DNA of 64,000 nucleotides from Quatrionicoccus australiensis (GTDB taxonomy: Bacteria; Pseudomonadota; Gammaproteobacteria; Burkholderiales; Rhodocyclaceae), in contig NZ_JAHBAH010000001.1 of assembly GCF_020510425.1 (NCBI RefSeq), positions 3,701,001-3,765,000 of the forward strand. Reading direction: 5' to 3'. Shown here piece after piece: positions 55,193 through 64,000 of this stretch. The position numbers were made by a program, and so were the translations under genes. The number at the start of each line of letters is the position of its first letter. Position 1 is the stretch's first letter. The notes under the pieces are model-generated. The model was not told where the DNA came from and made no database searches. It worked only from the letters and a program-made list of their open reading frames with translations.

Positions 55193-56203
55193 GACGCCGA
55201 CGCCGTAGTAGTTGGCGCGGTGGTTGTAGTCGATCATGCTCTCGCCGTAGCCGGAGAACCATTGCAGATGACCGCGCAGTTCGCCGGCAATCGGGAAGGC
55301 GTAGTCGAGTTGCAGGGCGCCGCGCCCGTTGCGGCCGCCTTCCAGGTTGTGGCGCAGCAGCACGGAAAACTGCTGCTTGCCCCAGCTTTTGACCAGTTGC
55401 ACATCGGCCCGGCCGAGATAGCTGGAAATGTCCGGATTGTCGTCGTTGGCGGCTTTTTCCGGAATCCGCCACCACGGGCGCAGGGTCAGCGTCCAGTCGT
55501 CCCTTTCCAGCGCCAGCGCGGCAATCACCCGGTTCCAACTGCGTGACAGCGGCAGCGAGCGGCCGTTTGACTGGTGATTGACGCCGAGCGAGACATAGCG
55601 CGCCCGCCAGCCGGCCAGGTTGTAGTCGGTGCGCCAGACCAGCATCGCTTCCGGCTCGTGGTTGGTCTCGCGGAAGGGGCGCGAACTGGCGCCGGTGTAA
55701 ACCTGCCAGCGCGACGACTGGGTATAGCCGAACCACAGATCGCCATTGCTGCCGAAAATGTCTTCGTAAAGCTTGCTCTTCAGGCTGATCTGCAACTTGG
55801 CCTCGTTGCTGCTCAGATCGACATCTTCGCTGCTGTGGCCGGTCGCCGGTGAACTCGGTTTGCGGTTGGCGTTGGTCGCGTGGAACAGCGGCAGGGCATA
55901 GACCGGCTTGTACGGCCGGATGCGCAGGATGTGGCCGCGCTCGCCGGGATCGAGCTCCCAGGCCTTGCCGAGCAGGGAGTCGGCGCTTTCCTGCGGCGCG
56001 GCGGCTGGCGGCTTGAGGTTCGCAACGGTCGACGTTGCGGCAGGCGCCATTTCCGTCGGTATTTCCTTGTCCAGCCCGTCGTAACAGGCGAGGCGCTGGC
56101 CGGCATCGGCGATGCGCCGGCAGTCGGCGAGCGACTCGGCGCCGGCATGCGGTGCAGCCAGGACAAGAAGGGACAGCAGGCTCAGGCGATGAATGACGGG
56201 CAT
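55172..56203 (-). CDS. pldA: Outer-membrane phospholipase A1
   Basis: 343 residues with a signal peptide (LSLLSLLVLAAPHAGA-ES). OMPLA catalytic His and Ser are in LGVNHQSNGRSLPLSRSWNR. Other beta-strand patterns include WFGYTQSSRWQVYTG and FLQW/SGYGESMIDYNHR near the end, with a C-terminal tyrosine (SLLEWY). Removes acyl chains from outer-leaflet phospholipid. A ~60-residue Pro/Ala-rich insertion follows the signal, longer than in enterics. Start at 56203 chosen over 56344 because the signal peptide begins there. Confidence 0.93.
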   Translation of the reverse strand: MPVIHRLSLLSLLVLAAPHAGAESLADCRRIADAGQRLACYDGLDKEIPTEMAPAATSTVANLKPPAAAPQESADSLLGKAWELDPGERGHILRIRPYKPVYALPLFHATNANRKPSSPATGHSSEDVDLSSNEAKLQISLKSKLYEDIFGSNGDLWFGYTQSSRWQVYTGASSRPFRETNHEPEAMLVWRTDYNLAGWRARYVSLGVNHQSNGRSLPLSRSWNRVIAALALERDDWTLTLRPWWRIPEKAANDDNPDISSYLGRADVQLVKSWGKQQFSVLLRHNLEGGRNGRGALQLDYAFPIAGELRGHLQWFSGYGESMIDYNHRANYYGVGVSLLEWY

Positions 56204-56368
56204 GGCGGAATCCGGCAGAACGATGACAGGGGCGGGCGTGAGCATGATAGGCAAGGTGCCGGTCAGGGCAAGTGATGCACGGCTCGCTTTACCCCTATTT
56301 ACATTGTTCGGACTGATCTGTGTCAGGCGCAGGCGGGCAGCCAATGCCGGGCCATTGAGCCGTAATGT

Positions 56369-56773
56369 TTATTCCCAGGAACTGGCTTCGTCGACCAATG
56401 CTTCAAGAATTTTTGCATCCCTGATCCGGACCGCGATGCCGCTGCCGTGAGGAGCAACCTGGGCGGGAAAGGCCGGAGCCAGCCATACCCGGCTTTCGAC
56501 AACCGCATTGGCACCGATCTCGCGCGCCTTTTGTCCGAGCAATTGCATTGCTGCTCCCGTGCCGCCGAACCAGCGCTTGTATACGCTGATCGGCCCGATG
56601 ACCTCGAAATCGCCGCTGGCCGGCAGTTGATTGAAGGTAACAAGGACCTTGTCGGCATGTTCGCCAATCGATACCTGGTCGGACTGGGCGGCCGGTTCGG
56701 CCCAGGCCAGATTGGCAGCAAGCAGGGTGGCGGAAAAACAGGCTAGCGTTCGGGCGAGTACGGTCGGTTGCAT
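56369..56773 (-). CDS. Small secreted protein, paralogue of the protein at 53287-53700
   Basis: 134 residues with a signal peptide (TLACFSATLLAANLAWA-EP). The shared core is ADKVLVTFNQLPASGDFEVIG ... YKRWFGG ... REIGANAVVESRVWLAPAF ... APHGSGIAVRIRDAKILEAL, ending SSWE. An ATG at 56773 with GAGG eight bases upstream is preferred over the GTG at 56776. The tandem-like pair flanks the diguanylate cyclase and pldA. Function unknown; possibly metal- or lipid-binding. Confidence 0.8.
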   Translation of the reverse strand: MQPTVLARTLACFSATLLAANLAWAEPAAQSDQVSIGEHADKVLVTFNQLPASGDFEVIGPISVYKRWFGGTGAAMQLLGQKAREIGANAVVESRVWLAPAFPAQVAPHGSGIAVRIRDAKILEALVDEASSWE

Positions 56774-56903
56774 CACAAATCCTCAGTTGGGTGGGGAGCG
56801 ATATGCTGTTGCGGCCGAATGGCATCCGGCCCGCCGTGACGGTAGCAAGGCAATTAGCCAAATGCAATATGCATTTGGCTTTTGGTGCGAGCTGTTTCGA
56901 CGT

Positions 56904-58853
56904 TTAGACGTCCGCTTCGACCAGGCCGCCGTCCTTTTCCATCCAGGCGCGACGGCCGGCGGCTTCGCCCTTGCCCATCAGCAGCGTGAAGGTGGCAGTC
57001 ATTTCCTTGATCGTTTCGCGGCTGGCCTGGAAGGGCACCAAGCGGCGGGTATCCGGGCAGAGCGTGGTTTCCCAGAGCTGGTCCGGGTTCATTTCGCCGA
57101 GGCCCTTGAAGCGCGAGACGGTGATCTTGTTTTCCGAAACGCCTTCGTCGCGCAGCTTTTGCAGGGTTTGCAGCTTTTCCGCTTCGTCCAGGCAATAGAC
57201 CTTGCGCGTGTGGCCGCGCGCCTCGACATCGACGCGGAACAGCGGCGGCTGCGCGACGTGGATGTGGCCGCGTTCGACCAGCGCCGGGAAGTGCTTGAGG
57301 AAGAGCGTGAACAGCAGCACCTGGATGTGCGAGCCATCGACGTCGGCGTCGGACATGACGATGATGCGGCCGTAGCGCAGGCCGGAAACGTCGACCGTGT
57401 CGATCTGCTCGATGCCGTGCGGATCAACGCCGACCGCTACGGAAATATCATGCACTTCGTTGTTCTTGAATAGCTGGTCGCGCTCGACTTCCCAGGTGTT
57501 GAGCACCTTGCCGCGCAAGGGCAAAACCGCCTGGGTTTCCTTGTCGCGGCCCTGCTTGGCGGAGCCGCCGGCCGAGTCGCCCTCGACCAGGAAAACCTCG
57601 TTGCGCGCGATGTCGTCGGATTCGCAATCGGTCAGCTTGCCGGGCAGGGTGGCGATGCCGGAGGATTTCTTCTTCTCGACCTTCTGCGTCGATTTCATGC
57701 GGTTCTGCGCCGCCTTGACCGCCAGCTCGGCGATCTTCTTGCCGAAATCGGCGTGGCTGTTCAGCCACAGCTCGAACGGGTCGCGCACCATCTGGGTGAC
57801 CAGTTTGTAGGCGTCGCGCGAAGTCAGCTTTTCCTTGGTCTGGCCCTGGAATTGCGGATCGAGCACCTTGGCCGAGAGCAGGTAGGTCATGCGGCCGCAG
57901 ACGTCTTCCTGCGCCAGTTTGACCTTGGCAGGCAGGATGGCGTGGTGTTCGGCGAAGGTCTTGACCGCCTCGAAGACGCCGGCTTTGAGGCCGGCTTCGT
58001 GCGTGCCGCCGTCCAGGGTCGGGATCAGATTGACGTAGCTTTCCGGCTTGCCGCCGCCTTCCTCGAACCAGGCCAGCGCCCAGGTGGCGCCTTCGCCGAC
58101 CGCGAAACCGTTGGCCGTCTCGACATATTTCTCGCCGACGAAAATCGGCGCCACCGGCGTGCCGACCATCATTTCGTTGAGGTAGTCGGCCATGCCGTTC
58201 TGGTAGCACCAGACCTTCTTTTCCTGGCCTTCGATTTCCAGCTCGACGGTGACGTTGGGCATCAGCACGGCCTTGGAGCGCAGCAGATGCTCGAGTTGCG
58301 CCAGATTGACCTTGGGCGAATCGAAATACTTCGGGTTAGGCGCAATGCGCACGGTGGTGCCGGTATTGCGCTGGCCGACCTCACCGATGCGGGCGAGCGG
58401 CTCGACGACAAAACCGTCGGCGAAGACGATGCGGTGCACGCCGCCGCCGCGCTTGATTTCAACTTCCAGCCGGGTCGACAGCGCATTGGTCACGGAAACG
58501 CCGACGCCGTGCAGGCCGCCCGAGAAGCGGTAGGCGTTGCCCGATTCGGTCTTGTTGAACTTGCCGCCGGCGTGCAGCTTGCAGAAAACCAGTTCGACGG
58601 CCGGGCGGCCTTCTTCCGGGTGGATTTCGACCGGAATGCCGCGGCCGTTGTCGGAAACCTCGATGACGCCGTCGGCGCCGATGCGCACCGAAATCTTCTT
58701 GGCGTAGCCGGCCAGCGCCTCGTCGGCCGAGTTGTCGATGACTTCCTGGACGATGTGCGTCGGGCAGGTCGTCCTGGTGTACATGCCGGGGCGTTCCTTG
58801 ACGGGCTCGAGATCTTTCAGGACGCGGATGGAAGAGGCGGAGTATTCAGTCAT
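56904..58853 (-). CDS. parE: DNA topoisomerase IV subunit B
   Basis: 649 residues. GHKL ATPase domain: QEVIDNSADEALAGYA, DNGRGIPVEIHPEEG, GLHGVGVSVTNAL. TOPRIM: VEGDSAGGSAKQGRDKETQAVLPLRG and MSDADVDGSHI. Overall length and SAKQGRD favour ParE over GyrB. Acts with ParC (parC lies about 17 kb away) to decatenate chromosomes. Its start is followed upstream by two GTCGACC palindromes in a short gap. Confidence 0.96.
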   Translation of the reverse strand: MTEYSASSIRVLKDLEPVKERPGMYTRTTCPTHIVQEVIDNSADEALAGYAKKISVRIGADGVIEVSDNGRGIPVEIHPEEGRPAVELVFCKLHAGGKFNKTESGNAYRFSGGLHGVGVSVTNALSTRLEVEIKRGGGVHRIVFADGFVVEPLARIGEVGQRNTGTTVRIAPNPKYFDSPKVNLAQLEHLLRSKAVLMPNVTVELEIEGQEKKVWCYQNGMADYLNEMMVGTPVAPIFVGEKYVETANGFAVGEGATWALAWFEEGGGKPESYVNLIPTLDGGTHEAGLKAGVFEAVKTFAEHHAILPAKVKLAQEDVCGRMTYLLSAKVLDPQFQGQTKEKLTSRDAYKLVTQMVRDPFELWLNSHADFGKKIAELAVKAAQNRMKSTQKVEKKKSSGIATLPGKLTDCESDDIARNEVFLVEGDSAGGSAKQGRDKETQAVLPLRGKVLNTWEVERDQLFKNNEVHDISVAVGVDPHGIEQIDTVDVSGLRYGRIIVMSDADVDGSHIQVLLFTLFLKHFPALVERGHIHVAQPPLFRVDVEARGHTRKVYCLDEAEKLQTLQKLRDEGVSENKITVSRFKGLGEMNPDQLWETTLCPDTRRLVPFQASRETIKEMTATFTLLMGKGEAAGRRAWMEKDGGLVEADV

Positions 58854-58925
58854 CGGTTTTCAAAAACAGGCAATTTTGGGTGTCGACCGCCTGGCGCAGC
58901 GGTCGACCGGATTCGGGGGCGGATT

Positions 58926-59978
58926 TTACCGTTTTGCGGCCTTGCCGAGTGCGTCGATCATCGCCTTGACGGCACGCGGCTGCACGCCGTCGCGCGTGTG
59001 ATAGTCGGCGCCGGTGTAGCCCCACCAGTCCCAGCAGCCTTTCGGATTGAGCACCCACTTGCTGGAGCCGAAGGCGAAACCGTTGCGCGTTGCCGTTTGC
59101 GGGTAGAGCACGATCAGGCGATTGCTCGCCGCCCAGTGGTTGTAGCCGGCGCCCTCGATGAAGCGGCGGCCGACTTCGCCGACATTCTGGCGGCAGCCGT
59201 GGAAGGCGACGTGCACGCGGCAACCGCCGGCCTGGCAGGTTTTCGGCACGAAGGCATAGCCTTCCTCGGCCAGGCTGGCATCGGCGGCGCTGCCGTCGAT
59301 AAAGGGGCGCTGGTCGAAGGCGACCAGCTCGCCGTCGCTGGCCGTGGTCGACGGCTGCAAGGGGCCGAGCAGGTGGGTCAGCAACTGGCCGGCCGCGTCG
59401 AAATCCTGGCAGCGGTTGATGAAGGGCGGATTCGAGGTGTTGCAGGCATTCGGCAGCGTATCGGCCACCGACGGCATGGCGTGGCCGGCGTCGGCCAGCT
59501 TGACGTAGCGCAGCGCGCCTTCCGGCAGCACTTCGCGATAGAAGGCGGCGAGCGTATCGACCACGGCCGGGGCGACGGTCTTATCGGCGCTGCCCGAGAA
59601 CAGCCAGACGCGGTCATCGCGCAGGTTCTTCACCGGGTCGATCTTGCCGGCGGTTGCGAGCTTTTCGATGGTTTTCAGGGTGTCGACCGGTGCGGGCGGG
59701 GCATCCTTGCCGGTCGGCTCCATGCAGTTGGCGAGCGCCCGGCCAACGGCGCCTTCGGCACAGTAATAGGGGCCGGCCGCGAGCACGCCGGCGCCGCGCA
59801 CCAGGCTGGAATAGGCGACTTCGAATTGCACGGCCATGTAGCCGCCGGAGGAAATGCCGGACACGGTGACGCCGGCGACGTTGGCGCCCAGGCTGGGCAG
59901 GGGCGGCGCGGCCTGAACACCGGTGGCGGCGAGGAGCAAGGCAAGAGCGCCGGCAGGGCGCAGCGGGAGGAATTTCAT
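58926..59978 (-). CDS. Secreted polyhydroxybutyrate depolymerase family esterase
   Basis: 350 residues with a signal peptide (ALALLLAATGVQA-AP). Lipase-box serine in VSGISSGGYMAVQF, Asp and His of the triad probably in LFSGSADKTVAP and HVAFHGCRQN, with several conserved cysteine pairs and WDWWGYTG. Resembles PhaZ-type periplasmic PHB depolymerases rather than the long extracellular ones, with no separate substrate-binding domain. Fits storage-polyester-using Rhodocyclales. Confidence 0.85.
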   Translation of the reverse strand: MKFLPLRPAGALALLLAATGVQAAPPLPSLGANVAGVTVSGISSGGYMAVQFEVAYSSLVRGAGVLAAGPYYCAEGAVGRALANCMEPTGKDAPPAPVDTLKTIEKLATAGKIDPVKNLRDDRVWLFSGSADKTVAPAVVDTLAAFYREVLPEGALRYVKLADAGHAMPSVADTLPNACNTSNPPFINRCQDFDAAGQLLTHLLGPLQPSTTASDGELVAFDQRPFIDGSAADASLAEEGYAFVPKTCQAGGCRVHVAFHGCRQNVGEVGRRFIEGAGYNHWAASNRLIVLYPQTATRNGFAFGSSKWVLNPKGCWDWWGYTGADYHTRDGVQPRAVKAMIDALGKAAKR

Positions 59979-60123
59979 GACGTTGCGGACTCCGTGGCAG
60001 GCGTGGGCGGATGGCTATCCGGGCGGCGGCAGGATAACAGATGCCGGCCCGCCCGGCGGTCGACGTCTGGCGAACGGCATTTTTCTTTAGAATGGCGGCT
60101 TCGCCATCAACCGAATGCCCCCC

Positions 60124-61043
<920 letters not shown>

Positions 61044-61047
<4 letters not shown>

Positions 61048-62087
61048 GCAAGGCACTGCGTCTGTCGGAAAAATGGTTCCGTTTCGGCCTCTGGCTGGTC
61101 GCCTTCGTCTTCGCCAGCTTCCTGATCGGCCTCGGCGGCACGGTCGTGGAAAACCTGCCGCAGGTCGAGCATCACTACACGCTGGAAGATTTCATCGACC
61201 GGCCGGCCGCCGATGCGGCGCGCGCCGCCATCCGGTCGACGCAGGAAACACGGCAAAATGCCGACGAGAAAATGGCGCAGGCGCAACTGCGCCTCAACAC
61301 CGCCCGCGCCGATGCGGCGACGGCGCGCGACACCTTCAACAACTGGCTGGCGACGCGCCACGTCACGCAGCGCCCGGAGCAGGACCCGGAACTGCTCGCC
61401 CGCACGCGCCAGCTTGATGGCCTCAAGGCAGCCGAGCGGCAGGCACTGAACGGCGTCGAAGCGCAGCAGCAGATCCTGCTCGATGCGCAGCAGGCCGAAG
61501 CGCACGCCCAGCGCGACTTGCGCGAGCTGGAACGGGTGGCTGGCGAGCAGCTGACGACCGAATTGCGCAGCCAGGAATTGCGCGTCTTCGGCTATCGCCT
61601 GCTGCTGACGCTGCCCCTGCTCGGCATCGCCGGCTGGCTGTTCGCCAAAAAGCGGCAGAGCACTTACTGGCCGTTCGTCTGGGGCTTCATCTACTTCGCG
61701 CTGTTCGCCTTCTTCGTCGAGCTGGTGCCTTACCTGCCGAGCTACGGCGGCTATGTGCGCTACGTGGTCGGCATCGTCATCACCGTGCTGGTCGGGCGCT
61801 CGGCGATCATCGCGCTGAACCGCTACCTGGAGCGCCAGAAGCAGGCCGAGTCCATGCCCGATGTCGAACGGCGCAAGGAGCTGTCCTACGACACGGCGCT
61901 GGCTCGCCTCGCCAAGAAGGTCTGCCCCGGCTGCGAACGCCCGGTCGATCTGGCCAACACGGCGATCGACTATTGCCCGCATTGCGGCATCTGCCTGTTC
62001 GATCATTGTGGCAAGTGCGAGCAGCGCAAGAGCGCCTTTGCGCGCTTCTGCCACGCTTGCGGTGCCGCAGCGCGGGCCGCCGAATAA
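61044..62087 (+). CDS. Zinc-ribbon membrane protein with periplasmic coiled-coil
   Basis: 347 residues. N-terminal helix (about 15-35), long Gln/Ala-rich coiled-coil (about 55-175), three to four helices (about 185-260), then a C-terminal double zinc-ribbon: [28 protein letters not shown] and CHACG. The cysteines suggest metal-dependent contacts in the cytoplasm. ATG overlaps the DUF808 stop (ATGA), so the two proteins are likely made together. I do not recognise a named family. Confidence 0.78.
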
Positions 62088-62160
62088 AACTCCGGTGGGC
62101 AGGCGGCAAAAGCCGATCTGCCTGCCTTGTCGCAGCAACTTCATTTCGAGACGGAACCGC

Positions 62161-63252
62161 ATGTACCGGCAAGCAGGGCGCAGATTACTGGCGCTGATCA
62201 AGGCAGATCTGCAGCATTTGACGACCATCCAGTCGTCCGACCGGCGCTGGCAACTACCGCTTTATGCCGCGCTGGCCTCGGGGTTGCCGCTGCTGGTCGG
62301 CGCCTGGTTCGGGCATCTCGATTACGGGCTGATCTCGTCGCTGGGCGGGCTGGTCTTCCTCTATACGCCGAACACGCCGCTCGGGCATCGCATGGTGCAA
62401 CTGATGGCCAGCGCCTTCGGCATGATCGCCTGCTATACCTTCGGGGTGCTCAGCCATTTCTTCCCGCCACTGATCGTGCTGGTGCTCAGCGGCATCGCCA
62501 TCCTGGTCAGCATGATCTGCCGCTACTATCGCCTGAACCCGCCGGGCAGCCTGTTCTTCATCATGGCGGCCTCGATCGGCGCCTATACGCCGGTCGATAT
62601 TCTCCTGGTGCCGCTGCAGGTCGGTTTGCTGACCATGGGCGCCTTGCTCGCCTGCATGATCGCCTTTTTCTACAGCATTCACACGCTGCGCTACCTGCCG
62701 CCCCAGCCGGTTGAGCCGTTGCCGCCGGCCAGCTTCGATTTTGTCGTTTTCGACTCGGTGGTGATCGGCACCTTCGTCGGCATATCGCTGCTGCTCGCGC
62801 ATCTGCTGCAATTGCCGCGCCCTTACTGGGTGCCGGTCAGCTGTCTGGCGGTCATCCAGGGCATGAACATGCGCGCCGTCTGGACGCGCCAGGTGCACCG
62901 CATGGCCGGCACGGTATTCGGCCTGCTGCTCGCCTGGGCGCTGCTGCAACTGCCGCTCAATCCGTGGAGCGTTTCGCTGATGATGATGCTGCTCGCCTTC
63001 GTCATCGAAACCCTGGTCGTGCGTCATTACGGCCTGGCGGTGATCTTCATCACACCGCTCACCATCCTGCTCGCCGAAGCCGTCCAGCTCGGCCACGGTT
63101 CGCCCGAAGCCACCGTGCTCGCCCGCCTGATCGACACCGTGCTCGGCTGCCTGGTCGGCATCGCCGGCGGCGCCTGCCTGCACAGCCCGCGTTTCCGGGC
63201 AGTGGTGGGGGGCTGGATGCGGCGGCTGATTCCGCAGCGATTGGTTTCCTGA
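62161..63252 (+). CDS. FUSC/aromatic-acid-exporter family membrane protein
   Basis: 363 residues, two blocks of about five to six helices (about 25-160 and 225-350): PLYAALASGLPLLVGAWFG, LGGLVFLYTPNTPLGHRMVQ, VPVSCLAVIQGMNMRAVWTRQVHRMAGTVFG, and a C-terminal LARLIDTVLGCLVGIAGG. The repeated HRxxxG pattern and two-block layout match FUSC transporters such as AaeB/YccS. Substrate unknown. Could be cotranscribed with the DUF808 and zinc-ribbon genes (73-bp gap). Confidence 0.85.
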   Translation: MYRQAGRRLLALIKADLQHLTTIQSSDRRWQLPLYAALASGLPLLVGAWFGHLDYGLISSLGGLVFLYTPNTPLGHRMVQLMASAFGMIACYTFGVLSHFFPPLIVLVLSGIAILVSMICRYYRLNPPGSLFFIMAASIGAYTPVDILLVPLQVGLLTMGALLACMIAFFYSIHTLRYLPPQPVEPLPPASFDFVVFDSVVIGTFVGISLLLAHLLQLPRPYWVPVSCLAVIQGMNMRAVWTRQVHRMAGTVFGLLLAWALLQLPLNPWSVSLMMMLLAFVIETLVVRHYGLAVIFITPLTILLAEAVQLGHGSPEATVLARLIDTVLGCLVGIAGGACLHSPRFRAVVGGWMRRLIPQRLVS

Positions 63253-63369
63253 AGGGCGATGCGGTCGGGCTGACGTTGTCCAGGGGAAGTTCCTGCTCGT
63301 CAGATAGCTATCGCTTGAACAGACGCCGCACCCGGAAAGCTGCCGGGAAAGACAGCTTGTAGCCCAAAC

Positions 63370-64000
63370 TCAGGTTTGTCGCTGATAGCGCTCGGCGGCG
63401 TGGGCCTGCCTGAGGTCCGACATCAGCCCCTGGCGGGCGTCATCCAGCGCGTCCCAGCGCTCGGCGACATGCAGCGGCGGGATGGTGACCAGTTCGCGGC
63501 GGTCGAAGCCGACCAGCGCCGCATCGACAAGTTCCTCCACTTCCATCACCTCGGGCAGGGTGTTGACGTCCATGCCGCCCTTTTTCCAGATCTCGGTACG
63601 GGTCGCCGCCGGCAGCACGGCCTGCACGTAAACGCCCTTGGGCGCCAGTTCGACATTGAGGCCCTGCGACAGGAAGAGCACGAAGGCCTTGCTGGCGCCG
63701 TAGATCGACATGCCGAACTCGGGCGCAAAACTGACCACCGAGCCTATGTTGACGATCGCACCAGTGCCGGACCGCACGAAGCGCGGCGCGACCGCTGCCG
63801 CGAGCCGCGTCAGCGCGGTGGTGTTTAGCGCGATCAGGCTTTCGATGCTCTCGGCGGTCTGCTCGAGAAAGCCCTTGGATTGGGGCACGCCGGCGTTGTT
63901 GATCAGGATGCCGATCCGGGCGTCGTCGCGCAGATGGCTTTCGATCACAGACAGGTCGTCGGACTTGGTCAGGTCGGCTGGCAGCACGTCGACGGCCACC
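63370..64000 (-). CDS. Short-chain dehydrogenase/reductase, 5' end outside the window
   Basis: The last 630 bp encode the C-terminal ~210 residues of an SDR protein: NNAG motif (ILINNAGV), structural Asn/Ser (IVNIGSVVS), and the catalytic YGASK tyrosine/lysine. The N-terminal TGxxxGIG NAD(P) loop is cut off by the window end, so the true start lies beyond 64000. Substrate unknown. Confidence 0.85.
   Translation of the reverse strand, partial: VAVDVLPADLTKSDDLSVIESHLRDDARIGILINNAGVPQSKGFLEQTAESIESLIALNTTALTRLAAAVAPRFVRSGTGAIVNIGSVVSFAPEFGMSIYGASKAFVLFLSQGLNVELAPKGVYVQAVLPAATRTEIWKKGGMDVNTLPEVMEVEELVDAALVGFDRRELVTIPPLHVAERWDALDDARQGLMSDLRQAHAAERYQRQT

Overview
This window is ordinary high-GC betaproteobacterial chromosome, most likely from the Rhodocyclales (a Dechloromonas/Azonexus-like organism). 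That placement is inferred from gene content and order: a TCA block mdh / gntR / sdhCDAB-sdhE-gltA-sucA-sucB-lpd-zapE, an NnrS protein, a PHB depolymerase, several c-di-GMP and chemotaxis proteins, and no carbohydrate-uptake bias. I saw no rRNA, tRNA, CRISPR array, complete IS or prophage. About 57 protein genes are packed tightly on both strands, with many 1-4 bp start/stop overlaps.

Layout. 1-9.5 kb: a chemoreceptor with a chain of HAMP repeats, psd with a small membrane protein, a divergent VOC / WYL-regulator pair around a palindrome, rlmF, a 240-bp inverted-repeat-bounded element, an orphan AAA ATPase with a haem-monooxygenase-like protein, and nnrS. 9.6-14.2 kb: an NPD-family flavoenzyme, a porin-like/periplasmic-binding pair, a CBS protein and truC. 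14-31 kb: the central-carbon block. An HpcH/HpaI lyase and mdh lie on the minus strand. They diverge from a GntR regulator across a perfect 16-bp palindrome, and the succinate dehydrogenase, citrate synthase and 2-oxoglutarate dehydrogenase genes follow on the plus strand. zapE, an HD-GYP protein and a secretin-fragment-like protein come next.

31-42 kb: acetate permease, metY, mnmC, lysS, parC and a hipBA-type toxin-antitoxin pair whose promoter carries four direct repeats spaced about 40 bp apart. 42-53 kb: a P-type ATPase with Na,K-ATPase (type IIC) signatures, a LysR / tautomerase / isochorismatase-fold cassette, DUF3597, an LRR-protein kinase, a LysE exporter, a radical SAM protein with unusual cysteine spacing, a PilJ-type sensor-only protein and a patatin lipoprotein. 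53-64 kb: two paralogous small secreted proteins flanking a c-haem-sensing diguanylate cyclase and phospholipase A1, then parE, a secreted PHB depolymerase, a DUF808 / zinc-ribbon / FUSC membrane-protein run, and an SDR gene cut by the window end.

How the genes work together. The TCA genes form one nearly continuous metabolic unit (malate, succinate, citrate and 2-oxoglutarate steps) with a resident GntR regulator. Acetate uptake, PHB degradation and the acyl-CoA-lyase-type enzyme fit a lifestyle on organic acids and stored polyester. Nothing here is a clearly new multi-gene system. The observations most worth following are the phased hipBA repeats, the Na,K-type ATPase, the C-x4-C-x2-C radical SAM enzyme, the haem-GGDEF sensor, the orphan AAA ATPase and the 5.8-6.1 kb repeat element.
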